In this document: piece by piece, positions 1-12,603 of the stretch
Position numbering within the stretch: the stretch's first letter is position 1
How the letters are laid out: every line of letters begins with the position of its first letter
Origin: Pratylenchus scribneri
Taxonomy: Eukaryota; Nematoda; Chromadorea; Rhabditida; Pratylenchidae
Reading direction: 5' to 3'
Length of the DNA stretch: 64,000 nucleotides
Assembly (NCBI GenBank): GCA_030063045.1
Contig: JAQSEB010000111.1
Coordinates: forward strand, 1,178,001-1,242,000
Made by a program: the position numbers and the translations under genes
Notes under the pieces: model-generated
The model's database searches: none
Told to the model about the DNA's origin: nothing
What the model saw: the letters and a program-made list of their open reading frames with translations, nothing else

Positions 1-176
1 CAAAAATGCTCGGCTTAATTTTCTGTTTTTAAAACTGACTTTGGACTACCCTAGTTATTAGACGAATATTCTGTGAAATTTGAATCAAAAATTCCTGAGA
101 TAACGAAATAGCCATATATTCTCTTAAATTCCCTATACAAATTATTTAATTAATTATTTATTTTCTCCTCATTCAG

Positions 177-3100
177 ATTCGATGTTCCCCCTTTGTTGGT
201 GATCAGCACCGATGGATTCCGTGCTGATTATTTGCATCGGAATTTAACTCCCTCCATTGCCCGTCTGATGCAATGCGGTGCCCATGCCGAATATATGATG
301 CCATCATTCCCCTCAAAAACATATCCAAACCATTTCACCATGGTCAGTGGTCTTTATCCCGAATGCCATGGCATCGTCGACAATTCATTCTATGATTCAG
401 AAATGGATGCCCATGTTCGTGAATAAATCATAAAAAAATTCGCACTACTGGGAATTTTAGGGGAATTTTTCTAATATGATTAAATTGTTTAAATGAATCA
501 CTGAAAACTGCTTAATTTTTGATTGAATTTTTAGTTTGACAAGGCTTCAACAAATCCAATATGGTATAATGGAGAACCGGTAAAATAAATTGTTTAGTAA
601 AGGTAAAAATATTGTTTGTTGGTATCTCAGATTTGGAATACAGTAGCCAAAAATGGCAAAAAGTCGGGCATATTTTTTTGGCCGGGCAGCGAAGTGCCAG
701 TGCAAGGAATTTTGCCAAATTATCGAGTCCATTACAACACGGCAATTCCATTTTCGCATCGGGTGGATCAGGTAATAGGCTGATGAGAATGAGAATGGTT
801 AAAAAATAAAAATTGAAAAGAGTAATTTCTTTAAATGATTAAGGAAATGTCAAAATATTTTTCATATTATATTCTGCTAAAATTCACTAAAATATAAATA
901 AAATATTATTTCATTTTCAAAACAATTTTAAATTTCTTTAAAGGCCTAACCGGAGAATGCACAAATTTAATTTAAAATTTCATTTTAATATTTTTTAAAA
1001 AATATTTTTCCTCCTTTGTAGGTCATTTCCTGGCTCAAAATGGACGATGCGGAACGACCCTCATTTGTTGGAATGTATTTTGACCAACCAGATTCGGCCA
1101 TGCATTTGGCCGGTCCACATTCAGATGCGGTCAATTCCGCATTAATTTATGTGGATGCAATGATCAATTATTTATTACAACAAATCGACAATAATGTAAA
1201 TTTATTTAATAAATTATTTTTGATATAATATTTAATTTTAGGGTCTTCTTGGCTGCATCAATTTAGTGATTGTTTCGGACCATGGTCGTGAAAATTAATA
1301 TAAATAAAATAATGTTGAATTAATATTTTTGGGTGGCCATGAATTGCGTCCCGAATTATTCTTTCCAATGGATAAATTCATTGATCCAGCCGATCATCGA
1401 GTGGGAGCAGTCCTTGGTGGCGCAATTGGTCATATCAATTTTCGGAATAAATCCGGTGAATTTTGTTGAAATATTTTAATAAATATTCCCGTTTTCAGAT
1501 ACGGAATTAATTGAGAAAACATTGGATTCAATGAATTGTTCTGGAGGTAAACATTTTCGGGTGTATACACAACAGACAATGCCAATTCGATATCAGTCAG
1601 TTTAATTCAAATTTAGTTTAACAAACCAAAAACATTTTTTTTTATTTTTAATTCGGGTTTAATTTTTATAAATTAAATTTGGTTTTTAAAAAATTTTCAA
1701 TTTAGATTATCTAATTTCCCATCCATTCCCATTCCAATTATTCAGTTATACTCAAAGCAGTGCTCGAATTGGGGAACTAATTTTGGATACAGTGCCCGGT
1801 TCACGTGCTTTTGTCAACCAAAAAAGCATGAATCAAACTGGTTGGATGGACAAGGGTGATCATGGCTATGACAATAGAATCCCAGAAATGCGGGCCATTT
1901 TCGGCGCTTGGGGTCCATCCATAAAAGGAGGAGGCCAATTGATTAAGCCATTCGAGAATATTGAACTTTACAATCTTTTTGTTGGCGAGTTTTAGGAATA
2001 ATTCGAATTAATTGAAAAATGTTATCAATTTATTTTATTATTAGCTTTGATGGAATTACCAATGAGTGCCCCAAACAATGGGACATTGGGTCGGCTTAAT
2101 TCGGTGCTTCGCCGTCCTGATGCAATTCAAATTACGGCAAAAAGGGAATTGCCAATTTGTGAAAATGCGGACAAAGAAGAGCATGAGGCAACAAATAAAA
2201 AAAAATAATTAAAAATATATTAAATTCAGCATCATCCAAAAGAGGATGAATTTTGTCAAATTGCCAATCGAATTCTCATTCCGCAGGAATTGGCCAAAAA
2301 TGAGAGCACTTTACCTTGTTTTATTGCACATTGCAATGAAACAATGGTCTATCACAGTGATCAAGGACGAATAAATTATGTGGAGAATTTATTGTCAAAA
2401 ACAATGCTAAAGAGGAGAAAAAGGTTTAAATTTTGAAAATGGAATTAAAATTAATAAAAGAATTTAAAGGAATGCCATTGAATCCACAAATGAAAATGAT
2501 GCTTGGATAAGTTTGACATTGGAAAATGGTAAAGGAAATATTTTCGGGAATTTTTAAAGGAATTAATTTTAGATTTTCACGAAAATGTGCGAATTACAGT
2601 GCCATATGGATTTAAAATTGGTTGGTTTTAGGCGAAATTTTTATGCTAATTTAAATTTATTTTATTCTTTACAATTAGTTTAAATTTTTTCCAATAAGGT
2701 CCTTGGAAGCAAATACTCATTCTGATCACTAAATACATCCAACATTATGGCCAAATGATAGCTTGGACTGGCCCAATCTTTGACCATAACTACGATGGAT
2801 TAGCCGATGATCCAATAATTAATGGATCGGAACCTAGCCATGTTTTCATAATTCTCCTGAAATGTTCCACTGGAAATTGGCAACAAAATGGACGGCATTG
2901 TGCCAATCCAGAAGAATCCGAAACGATGGCATTTGTGTTGCCATTATTGGCCGAGCATTTGAATTGCTTGGCAAGTTTATTAAAATTAATAATTTTTAAA
3001 ATACGACAAATAAAATATTAATAAAAAATATAAAATAAAAATATGGGGATGGACACACTTTTCCTATAAGAATTATTTTTTTATTGCAATGCAAATATTT

Positions 3101-4032
3101 TTTATGAGAGATGAACAAAGAGTATGCGAGAGAATGTGATGAGTGGAGAGGAAAAGAAACGAGATCGACTGGGATAGAGTACACATTCAATTCCCTTCAA
3201 TTTTGTGTTGCTGCCTGCTTTCCATAAACAAATATCCGAGTGTATTCCCTTCATATATATAAGCGAAAGGGAAAATTTGGTGGATGTGGGTTCAGTGGAG
3301 TCATCGGTTGACTTTGGGCGGAGGCGCAGCACGGTCGCACGCAGGTGGCCAAAAGGAAAAATCTCCCCGGGAGATTTCTCCGTAACCCGTGGCTGGGTTA
3401 CAGGGCTGTTCACAGAAGTTGTCTCTTCTTCTGCTGTTCAGCTTCTCTGCCCATCCTCATCGTCGTTCATCAAAGGCGCCGGTGAGGGGGATATTGACTC
3501 CCGCATCAGCAACATGCTGCTGTTGGGACGAAACAGGCTCACGCTTTCGAAAGAATAGCGCAAGAGCAGCCCTGGAGGAAATGTCAGCAATGGCATATGG
3601 AGGAATGGGCATTATAAAATTGGAGGATGGAGGAAAATGCCATGGTCAAAACCGGTGCAAAGATGGCCGATTTCTGCGCCAGTGATGCAGCTGAACCCCC
3701 AAATTTTTTTGCAAATAATTTAAACATTTTTGGCATGGCCAAACCGAATTTTAATAAAAGTTTAATAAAATTTAATTTAAAATTTATCAATTCCTTAATT
3801 TCGAAAATTAAATGAAATAATTCTTTTACTTTTCAGCCTCCAGGCGAATATCTTTTTCGGCACATGGCTCGAATTAAAGACATTGAATTGTTGACAAGGT
3901 CAATTGATTAATTGATGATAATTTTAATAAAATTTTTTCAGGAATGAATGGTTCATGGAAGAGGACATTTATCCCCGGGAATTGGCCGTTATATTGAGAA
4001 CACATTTAGCCGAGCAATTTTGGAGTTTATAA
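177..4032 (+). CDS. enpp: Ectonucleotide pyrophosphatase/phosphodiesterase (ENPP family), 5' end missing
   Basis: Multi-exon gene whose first visible exon starts after the acceptor at 174-176; upstream exons lie outside the window. The protein reads through the ENPP alkaline-phosphatase-fold catalytic domain. Motifs seen in order are STDGFRADYL (first metal Asp), SKTYPNH (Thr nucleophile), FDQPDSAMH (Asp and His metal ligands) and VSDHG (second-metal Asp/His), followed by APNNGT and the C-terminal nuclease-like domain. Exons lie near 177-425, 537-584, 630-771, 1021-1195, 1243-1290, 1339-1457, 1500-1600, 1744-1990, 2045-2205, 2230-2422, 2700-2970 and 3837-4032; the last ends in a TAA at 4030-4032. 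The family hydrolyses nucleotide or phospholipid phosphodiesters outside the cell or in secretory compartments. Intron 2971-3836 is 866 nt, starts with a GC donor (GCAAGT) and contains a noncoding RNA gene. The exon joint after VSDHG is uncertain. Confidence 0.9.
3215..3263 (+). promoter_or_regulatory. PSE-like element plus TATA box of ncRNA locus 1
   Basis: CTGCTTTCCA begins at 3215 and TATATAAG at 3256, a spacing of 41 bp. The putative RNA starts 32 bp after the TATA box. The same two blocks occur at 38296 and 38336 (40 bp apart). A proximal sequence element plus a TATA box is the layout of RNA polymerase III type-3 promoters (U6, 7SK, RNase P class). The assignment is by architecture only. 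Confidence 0.6.
3288..3710 (+). ncRNA. Structured noncoding RNA, locus 1 (Pol III type-3-like), nested in the ENPP intron
   Basis: A GC-rich stretch of about 415 nt inside AT-rich intron DNA, without a convincing reading frame. Its ends pair: GGGTTCAG (3288-3295) with CTGAACCC (3691-3698). A second nested helix pairs GGCGCAG (3323-3329) with CTGCGCC (3674-3680). Internal hairpins are visible, for example AAATCTCC...GGAGATTT near 3358-3377 and GTAACCC/GGGTTAC near 3382-3401. A T7 run at 3704-3710 can end Pol III transcription. It shares GGGTTCAGTGGAG at its start and a GCAGCTGAA-C-rich-AATTTTTTT end with locus 2. I recognise no SRP, U-snRNA, RNase P/MRP, 7SK, Y or tRNA signature. Function unknown. 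Confidence 0.6.
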
Positions 4033-4297
4033 ACAAAACAACACATTACAGAAGATCAATTTGGAATTATTTTTACCAATTTCCATGATTCGATATTTGT
4101 TAATTTTAAATAGATGTTTTTAATTTTCATGCCATTAAGCTATCAATACTGTCTCGTTGTCTTCTACTCTGCATCAAAGCACAAATTTTTTCATTTTGAA
4201 TTCACCAATTCCAATTTAAATTTCGAAAATGATTATACAAAGGCAATCAAAAAAAATTTTCTTTCAATTTCAATCCGTTGCCAATTTAAACGATAAA

Positions 4298-4469
4298 GGT
4301 ACTGTGGGTTATTTGGTTACAGAAATCTTTCCCCCCTTAAAATTACCCTAACTTCCCCTACAAAATAGGTTAACCCTGAAATCACCTAAAATCATGTTTT
4401 TTTATTGTAATAAAATAAGAATTCCAAAAAATTTTTTGCAGATCTGAACATAAATAACCGACAAGCACC
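4298..4469. mobile_element. MITE-like element, family A copy 1
   Basis: Imperfect terminal inverted repeats: GGTACTGTGGGTTATTT at the left and AAATAACCGACAAGCACC at the right. The interior shares ACCTAAAATCATGTTTTTT with the copy at 5959-6150, in the opposite orientation. No coding capacity. It lies between the ENPP and P5CR genes. Confidence 0.65.
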
Positions 4470-4807
4470 TTTTAAAAACATTGTGAAAGAAAGACAAAAG
4501 TAGCCGAAAGTAAAATGAGAAGGTGAATTAAATGGATGATTGATGAATGAATGAATTGGATTGCTGATAAATTATTTATAAATTGAAAGGTAGTTGGGCG
4601 ATGATAATCAGTGGAATAAATCGTCGGGGGGAATCGATCCAATTACAATCGACATTAGCGACATTTCCCATTTTATTTTGCCGATGAAATTATTTGCACA
4701 GGGAAGGGTCGAAAGATCATTTGTATCCTTTTTATTAAATATTTTCCCCTTTTTTTAAAATTTTATTTAATTTTCCTATTTTTATAATCTAATTTGCTAT
4801 ATAAAAA

Positions 4808-7016
4808 ATGAAAATTGGCTTCATTGGTGCCGGCAAAATGGCCCAAGCAATGGGTAATTCCTTAATCCAATAATCCTCTCATTTCAATGAATTCCTTTGA
4901 ACATTTAGCCCGTGGTCTAATTAATTCTGGAAAATATCCGGCTAATAATTTAATGGCCAGTTGTCCAAAAGTGAGCTAATTACATTTTGTTTCAATTAAA
5001 TTTTTTTATAAATTTAGACGGACATTAATTTGCTGGAGGAATGCAAAGTGAGCATTAAGTATAATTTAATTAAATTTTTGAAATATTTAGAAATTGGGCA
5101 TCAACACAACTCATGATAATACACAAGGTGGAAAATGAGAATATTAAAATTATTTTTTAAAAATTGAGTTAGTTTTGCCTTCCCATTAAAAATTCTTATT
5201 TAATTAATTTTCTTATTAAAAAATCCTTAAAAATAATATTTTATCTGGATCAAATTTAAATTATATGATTTTTTACCATAAAAAGATAGATAACAAATTA
5301 AATTATGAATTATAAATAATTTATATCATTTGAAGGATTAAATCCAAATAAAAATTTAAATTAAATTATTTTTAATATAACTTCATTAAAATCAGTTGCC
5401 AAGGAGAATGATGTGATCATTTTGGCGGTGAAGCCAATGCTCATTTCCAAAGTGACTTCCGAAATTGCTCCAATTTTCCGTCGAGACCAATTGCTCATTT
5501 CAATTGCATTGGGTAAAAAATAAATAACAAAATTTTTAAATTAATATTTTTAATCCTTTAAGGAATAACACTGCGTTACATTGAACAGGCGAGTTGGATA
5601 ATTTTCAATTAATTTTTAAAATTTTTTTTAGCTACTTCCCTCTAAATCACGAGTGGTTCGCGTCATGCCAAGTACACCAATTTTAATTTAAAAAATATTT
5701 TAATAAAATTTTAATAGACACCCCTGCCGTTGTTGGAGCTGGTGCATCGGCCTATAGCATGGGTGAATTCATTAATTCAAAAATTTTAAAAATTTATTTT
5801 TATTTTAAGGATCTGCCTGCCAGGATGGTCCAATTTATTGACCAAATTTTTTCAAATTTTTTCCATATTTTTTATTAGGTGATTCCCAAATTGTGCACGA
5901 TTTATTCTCCTGCGTTGGATTCGCTGTTGAAGTAAAATTGGAAATTATATATAAAAAGGGTACTTGTCGGTATCTGTGCTCATCAAATTTGAAATTTTTT
6001 TTGAAATTTTTATTCTAATACTCATAATATTTGATTGTAAGACGATGAAAAAACATGATTTTAGGTTATTTTAGATTCACCAATTTTGCAGATAATTTAA
6101 GGTAAATTTGGGTGTGAAAAAAATGTAAAGACAGATAACCGGCAAGTACCAGAAAAATAGGCCAAAATTCTATTGTTTTATTTATACAAACTTATCCAAA
6201 TAATTTTAAATTTAATAAAATATAAATAAATTCAGCTCCCCGAAATTCATATCGATGCGGTCACCGGATTAAGTGGAAGTGGCCCATCCTATGTATAAAT
6301 TTTCACAAATTTAATCGCAAAATTGCCCATCCATTTATAAGGCATTTTCCATCATTGAGGGATTGGCGGATGGAGGAGTCAAAATGGTTTGAAAGTGGAA
6401 TTTTTCATTGAAATGATCGATTTTTATTTAGGGTCTTCCAAGGGATTTGTCCCTGAAATTGGCTGCAATGAGTTTATTAGGAGCAGCAAAAATGTTCATT
6501 GAAACGGGCGAACATCCGGCAATACTCAAGGAAGCCGTTCAAAGTCCAGGTAAACATTTTGAAAATGGGCAAAATATTTTACAAAATAAATTAAATTATG
6601 ATTCAGGTGGCTCAACAATTTTTGGGATTCATGAGCTGGAAAAGGGAGGAATGCGGGCATTATTAATCAACGCTGTGGAGGCCGCATCGGAACGATCGCG
6701 ACGGACTGGGGAGGCGGCATTGCCAAGCAGTCGAACGTCAGTAATTTATCGAAGCGAAATTTAGAAAAATTTGACAAAAATGAATGATGAAAAAATGATG
6801 GCAAAAATACAAAAATTATTCTATTTAATTAATTATTTTTGCTTAATTTAAATTTTTTGGATAAATTTTAATTTGATTATTTTAATTTGTTTTTAATTTA
6901 TTTTTAAATTAAGATTGGATGAGGAAGACAACGACGATGAAGATGAAGATGATGATGGTGATGAGGGGAAAACGAAAACTAAAAAGGGAAGCGGCAAATT
7001 GATCAAGAAAAAGTGA
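4808..7016 (+). CDS. pycr: Pyrroline-5-carboxylate reductase
   Basis: Start ATG 4808 gives [16 protein letters not shown], the N-terminal NAD(P)-binding Rossmann motif. About twelve small exons follow. Later segments match the family: [16 protein letters not shown] (cofactor domain), [27 protein letters not shown], and [17 protein letters not shown] followed by VEAASERSR, the signature of the dimerisation/catalytic domain. The enzyme reduces pyrroline-5-carboxylate to proline, the last step of proline synthesis. After SSRT a final exon (6914-7016) adds about 33 residues, first very acidic (Asp/Glu), then Lys-rich, ending KKK-stop. This tail is not part of the usual family. The intron at about 5940-6235 contains a MITE. 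Poly-purine and AT-rich sequence follows the stop. Confidence 0.9.
5959..6150. mobile_element. MITE-like element, family A copy 2, in P5CR intron
   Basis: About 192 bp bounded by GGTACTTGTCGGTATCTGT and its near-perfect inverse ACAGATAACCGGCAAGTACC. It is non-coding and sits within an intron between the P5CR exons ending FAVE and starting [11 protein letters not shown], so it is removed on splicing. Confidence 0.75.
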
Positions 7017-9939
7017 ATGAATTGAATATTCAACAATGGAAAAATAAATATTATATTATATTAATATTGTGATGTGAAACAATTTAATATAGTCAAATTA
7101 AATGCCAAAATAAATTAATTTGGAATTAATTTTTTTGTCAAATTTTTTGTTCCAAATATTATTTTATTTTTACACATAAATGAATAGAATAATTAATTTT
7201 TATTCAAATAAATGGAAAATTAATTTCTTCAATCCATGACAGACGATGATATTAAAGGTACAAAAAAGCATAAATAAATCCAATATATTTTTGATTAAAA
7301 ATACATAAAAACATCTTTTTTTGCTTTTTTTTCCAACGCGCTCACCAACACCCTTTTTTACAATATTATATTAATATTAATACTTGGAATTGGCACAATT
7401 GTTCTATATAATATATTTTGGATTTGAATTGTGACATTCCATTCATTGGGTCTTTCTTTTTCAGACGCCCATTTTTTTACTTCCTTATTCTCCCATTTCC
7501 CCTATTTCCGTGCCCCACATTCTCCCATTTATAACTTTGGTCAATTGGCCCAAACAATATCAATCACCTTCCCCAACTTCCATTCAATCATAGCCCATAA
7601 ATAAATTATATTTGTTCCTCTGTTCCTCACTTCAATTTCCCTTATAATAAAAAATAGAATTATGGCCAAATTAACTTCCTCATTTTCATATTCCTTCCTC
7701 ATTTTCATATTCCTTCCTTCTTACTATTTCCATTCCATGAATTTGTTGAATAATATTCCTCATTCATTATTGACCATACTGTACATAAAAATATTATCAA
7801 AATCCATTCCTTTTTCAATATTTGGCCGCCCCCACTTTCTTCTTCCATAATCCATTTCCCACTAAAATGGCCATTAAAATGCCATCAACATTTTAAATGA
7901 TGGACAGAGAAATCCCCGATTAATGTTGTTTTGACCTTTCTAAATTAATTTCCTCCTTCCATTTTTGGCTTCTTTTAATTTATTTATTTTTTACATTTAA
8001 ATTTGCGTAATATTCCCCTTCCATTAATAATAATTAAAAATGAGGAAATATATTTTTATTAATTTGAACAAAATAATAAGTATTTTGACATTAGCCAATG
8101 AATTAATGTAGGATTAGTGCCTAAAAAAATAAGTAGGAAAGTAAGGAAATTGAAAATTAATTTTTTTGATTGTTTTATTACATTTTGCATTGAACAATTC
8201 CGCTTTATTCTTTTGAATTTATTTGCATTTTTTTACTTCCTTGTTCGTGTTTTTGGCCAATGCCGCATAAAAGGAAAAGCAAGGCGGCAATTTGTATGCG
8301 TCAAAGGGAAAAGAGGACTAGACCCACCATTGAAATGGATGAATGGGACATTCGGGACACGATGGGCACATTCGCTACTCTTTTTATTTTGAGGACATGT
8401 TGCCAAAAGTGCATAGGAAGCAATTTGGCCATTGGAAAATGGAAATGGGAAAATTGAAATTGAGGAAAACAATGGACTTTTATTCCATTTTTAACATAAA
8501 AATAATTTAAATATATAATATTTTAACAAATTTGTAAATAATTATTTTATTAAATTGACTCTGAGATTATTAGATTTACTATATTTTTCTATTATAAGCC
8601 AACTCCTAAGTCCACATTCTATTAAGGCCATGGGCTTCTAATAGAAAAAATGGTATTGTTTATTTGGATTTATTTATTTTAGTTGGCTGTAATTTTCCTT
8701 TAATTTTAAATATAACTAAATAATCCCCTCACCCGAAAATTAGGGCTATAATTTTGTATGTCCTTTCTTAATGTGCCATCATCCCCATCCCTATTGAAGC
8801 CCAAATGTTTGTAGTGGATGGAATGCGGAAAATATTCTTCATCCGTTTTTGTTTTGACATTTTTCGAAAAATTGACCGTCATTTCATTTTCCCGTTGGCA
8901 CTTAAATAAGAGTGAAAAATTAGAAGTGCGCAATGGCACGAAAGTGTTAAAGGATGGCTATACTGATTAGTGCCAAAAGAGAGGAAGTAAATTTCCACAA
9001 TCACAACAAAACTAATCAAGCAAATTGCAATAAAGAAAAATTAGAAACGGTATTTGTCGTAATTTAAATGTCAATAAATTTAAATTAATTTGTCCTTATT
9101 TTTAATGCCGCCAACAATTAAAAATAATAAAATTGGATAAAATCCAATAATTCTCAATGAAAATTGTTTACGGACAATAAATCAGCAGGGAGGCGAATAA
9201 AAATTTAGTTCCTTTTTTCGCCAAAAGATTTGCATAATTTTCTCAAAAAAATGGAATAATAATCATTCTCTCTCAATAAATTGTTATTTTCCAAGCATTT
9301 CCAACCATTTTCATTCGGCATTCACTTTTCTACTTCCTTGTTTGCACTTTATAATACACACATTTTTGTACATTAAAAGGGAGTCCAGCCATTGGCCATT
9401 GACATGCCAAATTGTTCGCCGCACTCTGCACTGATGTGAGCAAAAGAACACCGAATAGGGCACATTTTGTTGGGGGAACAAGGAAGTAATTTTGCCTTTT
9501 CTTGCGGCGCAAAGTGGCAAGGAAAGGGGGGAGGGAAGGGGGCGAGAATCAAAGGGGCGGGCGCCGGAAAGTGCCAGCCTCAGTCAGTCAGTCGGCCTAT
9601 TGCCAGCCACCACATTTCCGTGTCCGTCAGCCGTTATGAACTTTTGGGATTCGACTCCCCCTTTCTATTGCCGATTTTATCCACCCATTTCCTCCTTTTC
9701 CCATTCATCATTTTTGGCCATTTCATCTTCCTTCCTTTCGGCAGTGAATACTTCCTCATTTTCCGCCATAAACAAAACTAATTAGCCTTATTGATGGGAT
9801 ATAAATTGGATAGAATATTTGATGGTCTAATGCCATTCCCAGCAGGGCGAATGAATCCAAAATATTCTCCCATTCCTTTTTCATATTTTTAATCATTTAC
9901 AGAGATAAATTCCTTCATCAAATTATTCATTTCTTTTAA
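7017..9939. other. Intergenic region between P5CR and the nuclear receptor
   Basis: About 2.9 kb of AT-rich sequence with no gene I can support. At 9470-9640 there is a GC- and purine-rich patch (AAGGGGGGAGGGAAGGGGGC followed by repeated CAGT units). It is likely promoter or 5'-leader sequence for the downstream nuclear receptor. Short open frames here have no family features. Confidence 0.5.
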
Positions 9940-11679
9940 ATGTCCCTTGAAATGCAAATGACCTCAACAAAATGTTTAGTTTGCAATGCACGAAATGCCA
10001 AACAACATTATGGCAGTTGGTGTTGCAATGGATGCAAAGGTAAAAGGGCATTTTTGGTTGTCAGAACTAGGGTTGTACAAAGTCTGTTTTTAAACCGAAG
10101 TTTTCAGTTACGGTTTTAGCTAGTTTTGGAATCTCAATTTCGATTTCGGTTTTTGGAAATTCATTGGTTTAGATTTCGGTTCGGTTAACCAAATTTGGAA
10201 AACTATTCAAAACATTGTCAAAATTAAAATAGATAATTGCCTATTAAAGGCAGTAAATAAAGCTTTTTTTGAAATGATAATTTTGCCTATATTGTATCAA
10301 TAAAAATTAAATAATATTTAAGGATTTTTCTGGCGAACAATTTCCTCAAAACGACGCTATATTTGCCTTCGGAACAGTGTAAATACCGTTGGCACAATTC
10401 TGGCAATATGCGAAATTGAAGATGGTAAATGAGAAATTGGCACTTTTCACACAAAATTCCATTAAAATTTGAAGGTCGTCGAAATAGTTGTCGAGCTTGT
10501 CGCCTAAAACGATGCTTTGAAGTTGGAATGGACCCAAATTGTAAATCAAACATTGCATTATTTCCTAGGAATTTTATATAATTTTCAGTGATTCGCGATA
10601 GTTGGGGCAAAAGCACGGCTGCATTGAAGCAACGAAATGAACAGGAATCGCCTATAAATTTTGAGCCACAATCACCGAATGAAAATAATTTGACGACGGA
10701 AATGGGCGAAGTAATGAATTACTAGGAGGAAATTTAAAATAATTTGATCAATTTTAAAGATTCATCCAAGGCCCCGTTTGTCGTCCAATGCGAATTTAAC
10801 TTGTTCTTTCCCACTCCAAAATTCCTCAAAATTAAACCTCAAATTGTTGGCTGACTACCTCGAATGGATTCAAACAATTCCCGAGCTCAAATTGTTCAAT
10901 GAACAGGACAAAGTGAGCAAAAATAATTCGAATTTACCCATTCTCAATATCTTATCGCAGAATTGCCTCATTGTGAACAGGGCCCGCTCACTTGGATGGC
11001 TTCTTTTGGCCGGCCAACATTTCAATTCCCAACAACAAATTCAATGTGAACATTTTGGCAGGGAAAAATTGGAAGTGTTGGAGGCGGAAATTGTGAACCC
11101 ATTGAGGCAATTGGAAGTCAGCAATTTGGAATTGGAATTACTCCGATTGGTTTGCTTCTTCAGCACAGGTTGGGGAAATATTTTAATTTTTTAAATGGAT
11201 TTAATAAATTTTGTAGAATTTTTTAAATTGATTAAAAATTTTAAAAATAATTAATTTTTAATTTTATAAGGCAAAATATTGAGGAAGAGAATGATGGAAA
11301 ATTATTAAAAATAAAAGATTTATTTCGGGGTGTAAATTACTTGGATTTTTGCAATCATAGGAAAAATAATTTGATTTGAATATTGAAAATGAATCAGATT
11401 TTAAATTTAAAGTTGAAATCCCGTTTATTTCATTTAGTTCCACAAATGAGTGCGGAAGGGAAGAAAATGGTGCAAGCAATCCAGGCTACTTATACCCGTT
11501 CATTGAGTGAATTCTCGCTGAAACAATCACTTCAAATGGAAATTGGCTCAATGGCCAATGTGGCATTGAGGACAAATCGAATTGTTCATTTATTGGCCAA
11601 TGTTGAGGTATATTATTAAGGGATATTTTCTTAAATTTATTTGGCATATTTACAGAGAATTGCACATCAATATGATTGA
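9940..11679 (+). CDS. nhr: Nuclear hormone receptor
   Basis: ATG 9940 starts MSLEMQMTSTKCLVCNAR. The first zinc finger C-x2-C...C-x2-C ends in the P-box CNGCKGFF. The exon at 10322-10431 and the next exon give the second finger and the RRNSCRACRLKRCFEVGM helix. The spacing between its first two cysteines is C-x14-C rather than the usual C-x5-C, while the following C-x9-C-x2-C is normal. Ligand-binding-domain exons lie at about 10588-10710, 10760-11169 and 11438-11607; the last tiny exon is 11656-11679. The domain is typical of the divergent nematode receptors (helix 3-5 segment IVNRARSLGWLLLAGQHF). It is a predicted ligand-regulated transcription factor binding DNA as a monomer or dimer. The 3' end is the least certain part. 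Confidence 0.8.
10060..10310. repeat. Dispersed CGGTTT-rich repeat in nuclear receptor intron
   Basis: An intronic block rich in CGGTTTT/TTTCGGTT units, beginning AGGGTTGTACAAAGTCTG. A related block lies in reverse orientation at about 40320-40470, inside an intron of the discoidin-like gene. It is probably a decayed short transposon. Boundaries are approximate. Confidence 0.4.
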
Positions 11680-12603
11680 ATGATTGTTGATTCATTTGGC
11701 CAGAAAGATGAAAATGCGCAAACAAATACAAACATTAACATTTTTAGTAAATGTAAATACTTGAAATTTTTTTAAAGAAATGGTATAAAAAATTATTATC
11801 CATCAGCACAGCAGCAGGAGTCAGGCAGGAGAGTGTACATCTGCAGTTGTTTTAAAATAGTTAATTTTACAATTTAACTTAACAAATGTATAAATTTAGG
11901 ATTTTTCACAATCGGATCATAACTTAGAGCAAATTCATCCAAATTCCATTCATTTTAAATACAATTTGTACATTTGGATTTTCGATTTTTTTTGCTTCAT
12001 TTTGTCTTTTTTTGGCCAATTATCGGATTATTTTCCCTCATCAAATAATTTATTCCCACGGGCGAGTGAATATTTTATTTGCTTTAATGGCCCAATAATT
12101 TTTTGATGCATAATTCACATTATATACGTTTAATTTATGTGTTGAATTATTTTAAAATATTTTTTTGTCTTTTTATAAAATAAATAATGTTAACCATTTT
12201 TATTTCTATTGCTTTTCTATTGCCATTTTCATTTTTTTAATCAATAATTATTAAATGAAATGCCTTTTTAGGCTATATGCCGGCCCTTCCGTTTATTATT
12301 AGTCATTTATGGCCAAGTTCTAATATTCTCTCTCCCTCATTCACCCTCCCATTTGACATTTTTCATTTCCTTCTAAAATTTTTATTGATTTCAAAAATTT
12401 CCATTTTTAAAATTTTTTTCATCAGGAAATATTTGATTTTTTTTATTCATTTCAATTTATAAATTTAATTTCCGGAATTCAATTGAAAATTCGATTAATA
12501 AGAAAATAATATTTTTCAGGAACTTAAAATTTCCTTATTAATGTTAAAAAATTATTCCATCTACCCTTAATATTAATTTGATGGCCAAAAATTTAATTCA
12601 TCC
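11680..12603. other. Intergenic, nothing recognised
   Basis: AT-rich spacer with T-runs. It ends in the upstream region of the fucosyltransferase gene. No RNA gene or coding exon seen. Confidence 0.5.

Noticed and set aside
3286..3300. A-box-like GGTTCAGTGG suggesting a tRNA or tRNA-derived SINE at ncRNA loci 1 and 2
   Set aside because: No B box (GGTTCGANTCC) or cloverleaf follows, and both loci have upstream PSE- and TATA-like elements instead, so internal-promoter tRNA logic is not needed.
3205..3685. Overlapping 98-117 codon plus-strand frames over ncRNA locus 1
   Set aside because: They have no domain, start upstream of the TATA box or in mid-structure, and overlap strong self-pairing; better explained as a structured RNA.
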